Part shown: positions 1-7,344 of the stretch, piece after piece
Layout of the letters: the number at the start of each line of letters is the position of its first letter
How positions within the stretch are numbered: the first letter of the stretch is position 1
Origin: Rhodospirillales bacterium
GTDB taxonomy: Bacteria; Pseudomonadota; Alphaproteobacteria; Acetobacterales; Acetobacteraceae
Assembly (NCBI GenBank): GCA_947447625.1
Contig: CANFKS010000001.1
Location: 1 to 64,000 of the forward strand
Length of the DNA: 64,000 nucleotides
Direction of reading: 5' to 3'
Notes under the pieces: generated by a model
What the model was told of the DNA's origin: nothing
The model's database searches: none
What the model saw: only the letters and a program-made list of their open reading frames with translations
Made by a program: the position numbers and the translations under genes

Positions 1-798
1 GTCGAGAAGCTGCTGGCGCTGAGGCCGGACCTGCTGATCCTCGCGGAGTGGTCGTTCAACGTGCTCGGCGAGCAGATCAAGCAGATCGAGGCGCTCGGCA
101 TTCCCGTCATGGTGATCGACTACAACGCGCAGATCCCGGCGCGTCACGTTGCCAGCACCATTGCTCTCGGTATCGCCACCGGCAATGAGGAACGCGCGCG
201 CACCATCGCCGCGCTCTACATGGCCAAGCTCGGCGACATCCAGAAACGGGCTGCCGCCGGCGGGCGCAAGCCGAAAATCTACATCGAGCTCGGCCAGGGC
301 GGTGCTGACGTGGTCGGCAACACCTACTGGAAGAGCATGTGGGGCCGCATGTTCGACCTGATCGGCGCCGACAATATCGCCGCCGGCAAGCTGCCGGGCG
401 CCGGCGGCTGGGGGCCGCTCAATCCGGAATACGTGTTGGCCGCCAATCCCGACGTCGTCTTCATTGCCGGCTCCTCCTGGGTGAACCGGCCAGCCGCGGT
501 GCTGACCGGTTTCGACGCCGATGTCGCTGCCACGCGCGCCCGACTGGCGCCCTACGCGCGGCGGCAGGGCTGGGCGGGCCTCACAGCCATCCGATCGGGC
601 GAACTGCACGCCATCGAACACGGGCTGAGCCGCGCGCTGTTCGACTACACCGCCTTGGCCTACGTCGCCCGCGCGCTTTATCCCGCGCAGTTCGCCGATA
701 TCGATCCGGTGGCTGAGTTGCGGCAGTACCATGAGCGTTTCCTGCCGGTGACGTTCGAGGGCACCTGGATGACCCGGCTCACCCCGGTCGGCGCATGA
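1..798 (+). CDS. Iron-complex/cobalamin-type ABC transporter substrate-binding protein (5' truncated)
   Basis: The reading frame is open from base 1, so the N-terminus and signal peptide lie outside the window. The visible 265 codons form the C-terminal part of a periplasmic binding protein of the FecB/BtuF/FhuD type, which captures a ferric siderophore, haem or corrinoid and hands it to an inner-membrane permease. Supporting features are the typical lobe sequence around VVFIAGSSW and the late segment in which the ligand site is followed by LFDYTALAYVARALYP. Its stop overlaps the next start (ATGA), and a FecCD permease and an ATPase follow, giving the usual binding protein-permease-ATPase order. 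The ligand cannot be told from sequence, and any TonB receptor would lie upstream of the window. Confidence 0.85.
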   Translation, partial: VEKLLALRPDLLILAEWSFNVLGEQIKQIEALGIPVMVIDYNAQIPARHVASTIALGIATGNEERARTIAALYMAKLGDIQKRAAAGGRKPKIYIELGQGGADVVGNTYWKSMWGRMFDLIGADNIAAGKLPGAGGWGPLNPEYVLAANPDVVFIAGSSWVNRPAAVLTGFDADVAATRARLAPYARRQGWAGLTAIRSGELHAIEHGLSRALFDYTALAYVARALYPAQFADIDPVAELRQYHERFLPVTFEGTWMTRLTPVGA

Positions 799-1829
799 GG
801 GACACGCCCGCCATCGGCCGGTGGCAGGCACACAACACGAGGCGGATGATGGTAAGCTTGGCCGCACTGGCGGGGCTGGCGGTGAGTTTCGCCGCCGACC
901 TCGCCACAGGGCCGGCGATGCTGCCGCTCGGCGCCGTGCTGCGGGTGCTCGCGGGGCAGGCCGACGATCCCATGCTGACGGCGATCGTGCTGCACTTGCG
1001 CTTGCCGATCGGCCTGATGGCCGCTGTCGTGGGCGCGGCACTCGGCGTGTCCGGGGCGGTGATGCAAACCATTCTCGCCAATCCGCTGGCGAGTTCCTAC
1101 ACGCTCGGCATCTCCGCCGGTGCCGGGTTTGGGGCGGCGCTGATGATCGTGCTGGGCGGCATGCTGCCGGTGGCCGACATGTGGGCGATCCCGTTTGGAG
1201 CCTTCGCCTTTGCCGGTGTCGCCTGCGCGCTGGTGGCTGGTGTGGGGCGGCTGCGCGGCGCCACTCCAGAGCTCCTGGTGCTCGCCGGTATCGCCTGCCT
1301 GTTCCTGTTTCAGGCGCTGCTCAGCCTGCTGCAGTTCCTCGCATCGCCGGAGGCGCTGCAGATGATCGTGTTCTGGCTGTTCGGCAGCCTGATGCGGGCC
1401 AGTCTGGCGAAGGCTGCGGTGGTGGCCGCAGTGCTGGCGCTGGTGATGCCGGTGCTGCTGCGCGATGCATGGCAGTTCACCGCCCTGCAATTGGGTGATG
1501 ACCGCGCCCGCGGTCTCGGCGTGCGGGTTGATGCGTTGCGGCTGCGTGCCTTTGTCGCCGTGTCGTTGCTCACCGGCGCGGCGGTGGCGTTCGTCGGCAC
1601 CATCGGCTTCGTCGGCCTCGTGGCGCCGCACGTGGCGCGCATGCTGGTGGGTGAGGACCAGCGCCATCTGCTGCCGGCCTCCGCCGTGCTGGGCGCGCTG
1701 CTGCTCTCGGCGGCGTCGGTGGCGAGCAAGCTGATCCTGCCCGGCACGGTATTCCCGATCGGCATCGTCACCGCCCTGATCGGCGTGCCGTTCTTCGCCT
1801 GGCTGGTGCTGGCGGCGGGGCGGCGATGA
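795..1829 (+). CDS. FecCD-family ABC transporter permease
   Basis: A 344-residue multi-spanning membrane protein of the BtuC/FecCD family, which forms the homodimeric channel for iron-siderophore, haem or vitamin B12 import. The length is usual for the family. The conserved core is visible: AVMQTILANPLASSYTLGISAGAGFGA in the first half, and GTIGFVGLVAPHVARML in the second half, the segment that contacts the ATPase. The start ATG overlaps the stop of the binding-protein gene by four bases and the stop overlaps the ATPase start (ATGA), so the three genes are translationally coupled. An upstream segment (about residues 1-30) is polar before the first membrane helix. Substrate unknown. Confidence 0.93.
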   Translation: MRDTPAIGRWQAHNTRRMMVSLAALAGLAVSFAADLATGPAMLPLGAVLRVLAGQADDPMLTAIVLHLRLPIGLMAAVVGAALGVSGAVMQTILANPLASSYTLGISAGAGFGAALMIVLGGMLPVADMWAIPFGAFAFAGVACALVAGVGRLRGATPELLVLAGIACLFLFQALLSLLQFLASPEALQMIVFWLFGSLMRASLAKAAVVAAVLALVMPVLLRDAWQFTALQLGDDRARGLGVRVDALRLRAFVAVSLLTGAAVAFVGTIGFVGLVAPHVARMLVGEDQRHLLPASAVLGALLLSAASVASKLILPGTVFPIGIVTALIGVPFFAWLVLAAGRR

Positions 1830-2584
1830 GGGTGGAACTGGACGAACTCACCGTTCGCTACGGGCGCCGTGATGCGGTGCGCTCGGTCTCGCTCGCTGCA
1901 GCACCCGGGCGGGTGCTGGCGGTGATCGGCGCCAACGGTTCGGGCAAGACCTCGCTGCTGCGTGCCATCGCCGGGCTGGTGCCGCATGGTGGCACGCTGC
2001 GGTGGGATGGCGCCGCGACACCGCCGAGCGGTTCGGTCGGCTATATGCCGCAGGACAATGCGGCCCGCGCGGCACTGAGCGTGTTTGAGGTCGTGCTGCT
2101 GGGCCGCCTGCGCTCGCTGGCCTGGCGGGTGGCGCCGGATGACCTGGCGGCCGCAGCGGCTGCGCTCGACGAGGTGGGCATCGGCGACTTCGCGGACCGG
2201 CGGATCGGCGAGCTCAGCGGCGGCCAGCGCCAGCTGGTGTTCCTCGCCCAGGTGCTGGCTGGCGATCCGCGCGTGCTGCTGCTCGACGAGCCGACCAGCG
2301 CGCTCGACATCGCCCACCAACTCCAGGTGCTCGGCCTGCTGCGGGCGGCGACGATCCGGCGCGGGCTGACGACGATTGCCGTGCTGCACGACCTCAACGC
2401 CGCCGCCCGCTTTGCCGATGCGGTGGCGGTGATGCGCGAAGGCGCGCTGGTCGGCCTCGGGCCGCCCGGCGAGGTGCTGAGCGTGACGCTGCTGCGCGCC
2501 GCCTTCAATGTCGAGGCGGCAATCGCGGCCGGGCCGGACGGGCGCCCGGTGGTCGTGCCGCTGCGTGTTGTCGATCGAGCCTGA
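1826..2584 (+). CDS. ABC transporter ATP-binding protein (FecE/BtuD type)
   Basis: A 252-residue ATPase that would power the FecCD permease encoded just before it. Walker A is GANGSGKTS (about residues 33-41), the ABC signature is LSGGQRQL, Walker B is VLLLDEPTSALD and the switch histidine is in VLHDLNAAARF; all are intact. It overlaps the permease gene by four bases. The stop codon TGA (2582-2584) lies inside the left arm of a perfect 17-bp inverted repeat, so termination of translation and transcription coincide. The next gene is convergent, so this is the end of the operon. Confidence 0.93.
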   Translation: MRVELDELTVRYGRRDAVRSVSLAAAPGRVLAVIGANGSGKTSLLRAIAGLVPHGGTLRWDGAATPPSGSVGYMPQDNAARAALSVFEVVLLGRLRSLAWRVAPDDLAAAAAALDEVGIGDFADRRIGELSGGQRQLVFLAQVLAGDPRVLLLDEPTSALDIAHQLQVLGLLRAATIRRGLTTIAVLHDLNAAARFADAVAVMREGALVGLGPPGEVLSVTLLRAAFNVEAAIAAGPDGRPVVVPLRVVDRA

Positions 2585-2620
2585 TGATTTTTGCCGGAAT
2601 CGCCAAAAATCATCAGGCTC
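2577..2620. terminator. Perfect inverted repeat overlapping a stop codon; copy of the two-hairpin repeat (first hairpin only)
   Basis: GAGCCTGATGATTTTTG (2577-2593) pairs perfectly with its complement at 2604-2620 around a 10-base loop. The stem holds the stop codon of the ABC ATPase gene and sits between convergent genes, so it can act as a bidirectional terminator. The same stem, more or less decayed, recurs near 41082-41110, 41727-41762 and 43166-43191, so this is a member of a repeat family rather than a unique terminator. The second hairpin of the family is missing here. Confidence 0.75.
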
Positions 2621-2711
2621 TGGAAGTGAAATATCCCGAAACCGCGATCCATTCCGCGCAGGCACCGGTCTCCAGCCATGCCTGCATGGCATGACCGATC
2701 GGGCGCACATC

Positions 2712-5066
2712 CTAAAAGAGGGCGGAGCGGGTGCGGGGGGGCACGGCTTCAGTGCCGGTGATGCCGCGATGGGCGAGGTCATCGAGGGTTGCCGTGTCGA
2801 AGCCGAGCAGCTCCGAGAGCACGGCCGCGGTGTGCTGCCCCAGGGTTGGGGCGGGTGTCAGGATCGGGTAGGGCGTTGCGTTTTCGCGGAACGGCAACGC
2901 CGATTGCGGGAAGGGCCCGGTAAAGGGCCGGTCGAGATACTGCCAGAACCCGCGCGCGGCGAGATGCGGGTCGTCGAACAAGGCATAGGGCGTGACGGCG
3001 ACGCCCGCAGCCACCCCGGCCGCCTGCAACGCCGCCATGGCAGAACCGGCCTCGTGCCGGCGCGTCCAGGCCTCGATGGCGGCTTCGAGTTCATCCTCAT
3101 GCGCCCGCCGCGCCCCCAGCGTGCCATGCACCGCCAGATCCTCCCGCCCGATCGCCGCCGCACATCGCCGCCACATCGCGTCATCGCGGATCGCCACCGT
3201 GATCCAGGCATCCGCCCCGGCACAGCCAAACACCCCATGCGGCGCCATATCCGCATGCCGGTTCCCCGCCCTGACCGGTGCCACCCCGGCGGACTGCGCC
3301 AGGATCGCCGCCCCCGCCATCGGCAGCATGCATTCGACCTGGCTGAGGTCGATATGCTGCCCCTCCCCGGTCTTGTTCCGATGCAGCAGCGCCACCAGCA
3401 GCGCCGCCGCCCCATTGAGCCCCCCGGTCGCATCGCCGAACGCGATATGCCCCATCGTCGGCGGATCGCCAGGCCGCCCCGCCAGATGCGGCAGCCCCGA
3501 ACCATGCTCCAGCGTTGACCCATAGGCCCGGCAGTCCCGCCATTGGCTCGACGCCCCGAACGCACACATCGACAGCATCACGACATTCGGATTGACCGCC
3601 GACAAAGCCGCGTAATCCAGCCCCAGCTTCCCCAGCACCCCAGCAGCATAATTCTCGATCACCGCATCGGCCCCCGCCACCAGCGCCTTCGCCGCCGCCA
3701 CCCCCTCCGGCGTCGTCAAATCGAGCGTCACGCCGCGCTTGTTGCGATTGAGCGCATTGAACCGCCCCGCCTTCTCATACAGCCGCTCCGCCAGCACATG
3801 CGGCCTGAAATCCACCCCGCGCCACCAGTCCGGATACTGGCACGCCTCGATCTTGACGACATCGGCCCCCATGTCCCCCATGAACCGCGAAGCCAGCGGC
3901 CCCGCCCACCCCATCGACAAATCCACCACCCGGACCCCCGCCAGCAACGCCCGCCCGCTCGCTTGCCCCGGCGCCACCGCCCCCCGCTTGCCCAGCACCG
4001 CCGAGCCGAGGCGCGGCACCACCGCCCGTCCCGCCGGCGGGCTTCGCGTCAGCCGCAGCGGCGAGCCCACGCCCAGCAGGTCTCGCCCCCCCGCCTCGAT
4101 CGGAATGATCGCCCCGCGCGCCCGCAGTTCCGGATTGGCGATCGTGTCCGCCATATCCGGCACCGGCACGATCGGCAGCCGCCGCCGCAGCGCCTCGGCG
4201 AACCACTCCGAAACATCGCGCTCCAGGAGCTTCGGCAGAAACCGCGCCTCCAGCCGGGCCGCATGCGGCGTCCGCTCCAGCCCCGTCACCAGCCCCGGAT
4301 CGGCGCCGAGATCATCGAGCCCCAGCATCGCGCAAAACCCCACCCACTGCGCCGGCGTCACCACCGTCACACCGAGCCACCCGTCCCGCGCCGGATAGAT
4401 CCCCACCGGATAGGTCGGCCAGAACCGGTTGATCCCCTCCCGCGTCTGGCCGGCCTTGCGCATGAACGCATCCGCCGTGTTGAGCTCTGCATAGGCGATG
4501 CATGCCTCATGGATGCTCACCTCCAGCGCGTGCCCCTGATCCCCCCGCCGGCGCGCCATCAGCGCGCCCAGAATACCGATCACTCCCGCCAGCCCCCCCA
4601 TCGTCAATGCCTGGAAATCCGGCGCCACCAGCGGCGGCCCCTCCGCCGGCCCCACCAGATGCACCAACCCCGCCAACGCCCGGCACACCACATCCGAGCC
4701 CTCGAACCCCGCATAGGGCCCCGACCGCCCGAACCACGAGATATCCGCAACAATCAGCCCGGGATGCGCCACCCGCAGCCCCGCCACATCGAGCCCGGGG
4801 TCCGACGTGACCAGCACATCGGCGCCCAGCAGCACATCCTCCGTCAGCCCCCCCACCAGGCTCCGCTTTCCCGCATGCAAAAACGCGAACGCCGCCCCCA
4901 CCGCCCCCTGTCGTGTCTCGATCACCGGCGAGGCGCGCCGCCCGGCATCCCCGCCAGGCGGCTCCAGCAGGATCACCTCAGCGCCAAAATCTGCCAAAAT
5001 CCGAGAGGCATAGGACGCAGCGGGCAACCCCGCGACCTCGATCACGCGATACGACGACAGCGGCAC
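2712..5066 (-). CDS. Double-domain family III CoA-transferase (CaiB/BaiF)
   Basis: A 784-residue protein made of two family III CoA-transferase units in tandem (roughly residues 1-345 and 375-784); single-domain members are about 400 residues. Such enzymes move CoA between carboxylic acids and are normally intertwined dimers, so the fusion probably folds as an intramolecular dimer. The second half is canonical, with HIDLS placing the catalytic Asp at residue 573. The first half reads LEVS, with Glu182 in the matching position, so only one site looks standard. The start is GTG at 5066 with AGGAA upstream; no ATG is nearby. It is the last gene of a minus-strand run with a flavin enzyme, MFS permease and molybdoenzyme. 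Substrate not predictable. Confidence 0.9.
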   Translation of the reverse strand: MPLSSYRVIEVAGLPAASYASRILADFGAEVILLEPPGGDAGRRASPVIETRQGAVGAAFAFLHAGKRSLVGGLTEDVLLGADVLVTSDPGLDVAGLRVAHPGLIVADISWFGRSGPYAGFEGSDVVCRALAGLVHLVGPAEGPPLVAPDFQALTMGGLAGVIGILGALMARRRGDQGHALEVSIHEACIAYAELNTADAFMRKAGQTREGINRFWPTYPVGIYPARDGWLGVTVVTPAQWVGFCAMLGLDDLGADPGLVTGLERTPHAARLEARFLPKLLERDVSEWFAEALRRRLPIVPVPDMADTIANPELRARGAIIPIEAGGRDLLGVGSPLRLTRSPPAGRAVVPRLGSAVLGKRGAVAPGQASGRALLAGVRVVDLSMGWAGPLASRFMGDMGADVVKIEACQYPDWWRGVDFRPHVLAERLYEKAGRFNALNRNKRGVTLDLTTPEGVAAAKALVAGADAVIENYAAGVLGKLGLDYAALSAVNPNVVMLSMCAFGASSQWRDCRAYGSTLEHGSGLPHLAGRPGDPPTMGHIAFGDATGGLNGAAALLVALLHRNKTGEGQHIDLSQVECMLPMAGAAILAQSAGVAPVRAGNRHADMAPHGVFGCAGADAWITVAIRDDAMWRRCAAAIGREDLAVHGTLGARRAHEDELEAAIEAWTRRHEAGSAMAALQAAGVAAGVAVTPYALFDDPHLAARGFWQYLDRPFTGPFPQSALPFRENATPYPILTPAPTLGQHTAAVLSELLGFDTATLDDLAHRGITGTEAVPPRTRSALF

Positions 5067-5128
5067 AGCAACGTTCCTCGGCTCGCCGGTTCCCGGCGTT
5101 GTTCTACCCGTTCAGGCGCAACTGCGGA

Positions 5129-5989
5129 TCACGTATCCGCCAACGCCTCCAGCATCGCATCCCGATGCGCCCAATCCTCCGCCGCATGCACCGGCTGCAG
5201 GCACACATGTGTGGCCCCCGCCGCGAAATGCGCCCGCAACCCGGCCTTGATCGTGCCGGCATCACCATGCAGCACCATCGCATCGATGAACCGGTCAGAC
5301 CCGCCGCCACTCAACTCCGCCTCGCTGAACCCCTCCCGCAGCCAGTTGTTGCGATAATTGTCGAGCGTCATATATCGCGCCAACTCCGCCCGCCCGAGCG
5401 CCCGCGCCCGCACCGGATCGGTCTCCAGACACACTTTCTGCTCCACTGCCAGCCACTTATCCGGCCCCAGGATCGCCTTCGCCACCGCGGTATGCGCCGG
5501 CGTCACGTTATACGGCAGCGCCCCCATCGTCCGGTCCCGCGCCAGCTTCAGCATCAACGGCCCAAGCGCCGCCAGCGCCACCGGCCAACCCGCGGCCCCC
5601 GCCTCCTTGCCCTGGATCCCATCGAGATACGCCCGCATCACCGGCACCGGCTTGCCATAATCATGCCCGCGCACGCCCTCCACCATCGGCTTGTGGCTGA
5701 CACCCAGCCCAAACACGAAGCGATCGCCATACAGGCTGTTGAGCGAAATCATTCCCCGCCGCGCCGTGAACGCATCGCGCGCGTAGAGCGAGGCGATCGA
5801 ACTCCCCACCACCAGCGTGCGGCTTTGCGCCAGCATGAAGCCCGCGATCGCGAATGTCTCGTAGCCCCGCGATTCCGGATACCACAGCGCCGAATACCCG
5901 TGCCCCTCCACGCGCCCGACAAAATCCCGAATTTGCCCCGCATCCAGCCGATCCACCGGATACCAAACCCCGAGACGCCCTAACTCCAT
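5129..5989 (-). CDS. LLM-class (luciferase-like) flavin-dependent oxidoreductase
   Basis: A 286-residue TIM-barrel flavoprotein of the bacterial luciferase/F420-dependent superfamily. It begins MELGRLGVWYPVDRL, and further family features are GYSALWYPESRGYE, LVVGSSIASLYARDA and the segment DRFVFGLGVSHKPMVEG that builds the cofactor phosphate pocket. The sequence resembles the family usually labelled F420-dependent in actinobacteria; in a proteobacterium FMN is more likely, but the cofactor is not certain. I chose ATG at 5989, preceded by GGAG at eight bases; a longer frame upstream lacks family sequence. It lies 62 bases upstream of the CoA-transferase and 61 bases downstream of the MFS gene, probably in one operon. 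Confidence 0.88.
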   Translation of the reverse strand: MELGRLGVWYPVDRLDAGQIRDFVGRVEGHGYSALWYPESRGYETFAIAGFMLAQSRTLVVGSSIASLYARDAFTARRGMISLNSLYGDRFVFGLGVSHKPMVEGVRGHDYGKPVPVMRAYLDGIQGKEAGAAGWPVALAALGPLMLKLARDRTMGALPYNVTPAHTAVAKAILGPDKWLAVEQKVCLETDPVRARALGRAELARYMTLDNYRNNWLREGFSEAELSGGGSDRFIDAMVLHGDAGTIKAGLRAHFAAGATHVCLQPVHAAEDWAHRDAMLEALADT

Positions 5990-6050
5990 GCCCGTCACTC
6001 CTGTCCTGTGCCCGCATCCTTCCACGGGAATCCCGCCAACGCCACACCCC

Positions 6051-7337
6051 TCACGCAAACGCGCGACGCAACCCCCGCTGCCGCCGCCACAAACTGAAGC
6101 AGATCGCGAAATTCAACAGGTTCCATGCCGAACCATGCAGGAACGCAGGAATATACGTCCCCGTCAGGTCGAAAATCGCCCCCGCCAGCCACCCGCCGAC
6201 CGACATCCCCAGCATCGTCGCCAGCAGCACCGTCCCCACCCGCACCGATGCCTCGCGCGGCGGAAAAATCTCCCGCACCACGATTGTATACGAGGGGATC
6301 AGCCCGCCCTGGAACAGCCCGAACATCGCCGAAATGATATAAAGCGACGTCAGCCCGTCAAACATCGAGAACAACACCAGCGCCAGGCCCTGCAACCCCG
6401 AGCCGATCAGCAGCGTCGGCAACCCCCCGATCCGATCGGCCACAAACCCCGACGCCAGACGGCTGACGATGCCGAACCCCAGCATCAACGACAGCATCTC
6501 AGCGCCCCGCGCCACGCCATACCCGAGGTCTCCGCAATAGGCCACGATATGCACCTGCGGCGTCGCCATCGCCACGCAACACGCCACCCCAGCGCCCGCC
6601 ATCAACCCCTGGACCACGCCGGGCGGCAAGCCCAGCACCAGCCCCGGCCCTGCCCCTGCCTGCACCACCGGCGCCGGCCCATGCCCCGGTGCGCGGCGCC
6701 GCAACAGCAATGTCAGCGGCAACAACGTCACCGCACACACCGCCCCGATCCCGATATGCGTCGCCCGCCACCCCACCGTCGCGATGAAATGCTGCACCAC
6801 CGGCGGCCAGATCGTCCCCGCCAGATAATTCCCCGACGCACAAATCGCCACCGCCAAGCCGCGCCGCTTCAGGAACCAGAAACTCATATCCGCCATCAGC
6901 GGCCCGAACGTCGCGGACGACCCCAGAAACGCGATCAATACTCCATGCGCCGCCATGAACTGCCATATATTGGTCGACATTGCCGACAACACATACCCCG
7001 CCGCCAGAAACGCCGACCCGCCCCCGATCGTCACCGCGACGCCAAACCGGTCCGACAGCTTGCCCATCAGCACGCCCCCCGTCGCATACCCCGCCATCAG
7101 CAGCGTATAAGGCAACGAGGCGATCCCCCGATCCACCCCGAACTCCGCCTGCACCGCCGGCAGCGCCACCACCACCGACCACATGCCGACACCCCCGATG
7201 GTGCAAATCAGCAGCGCCACGCCAAGCCGTCTCCAGGCATAGGGCGTATCGATCAAATGGTCCGAACTGGCAGTCAACACGATGCGTTTCTTCCCTTGGC
7301 GAGCGCCAAGCCTACCACCCGCGCCCCCCGCCGCCAT
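6051..7337 (-). CDS. MFS transporter
   Basis: About 428 residues with twelve predicted membrane helices, of the major facilitator superfamily. The loop between helices 2 and 3 carries the family signature GVLMGKLSDRFGVAVTIGG, and a matching GFVADRIGGLPTLLIG appears in the second half. It resembles the organic-anion/oxalate-formate-like MFS proteins found beside CoA-transferases, so uptake of the acid processed by the neighbours is plausible. The start is uncertain: ATG 7337 sits just after the upstream stop with a G-rich stretch before it, while a GTG near 7280 preceded by AAGGGAAG would give a protein starting closer to the first helix. Confidence 0.88.
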   Translation of the reverse strand: MAAGGAGGRLGARQGKKRIVLTASSDHLIDTPYAWRRLGVALLICTIGGVGMWSVVVALPAVQAEFGVDRGIASLPYTLLMAGYATGGVLMGKLSDRFGVAVTIGGGSAFLAAGYVLSAMSTNIWQFMAAHGVLIAFLGSSATFGPLMADMSFWFLKRRGLAVAICASGNYLAGTIWPPVVQHFIATVGWRATHIGIGAVCAVTLLPLTLLLRRRAPGHGPAPVVQAGAGPGLVLGLPPGVVQGLMAGAGVACCVAMATPQVHIVAYCGDLGYGVARGAEMLSLMLGFGIVSRLASGFVADRIGGLPTLLIGSGLQGLALVLFSMFDGLTSLYIISAMFGLFQGGLIPSYTIVVREIFPPREASVRVGTVLLATMLGMSVGGWLAGAIFDLTGTYIPAFLHGSAWNLLNFAICFSLWRRQRGLRRAFA

Positions 7338-7344
7338 CCCCCCC

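Noticed and set aside
1310..2782. Long open frame antisense to the permease and ATPase genes (490 codons)
   Set aside because: Composition is Arg/His/Gln-rich low-complexity typical of high-GC antisense frames, and the plus-strand genes have intact motifs.
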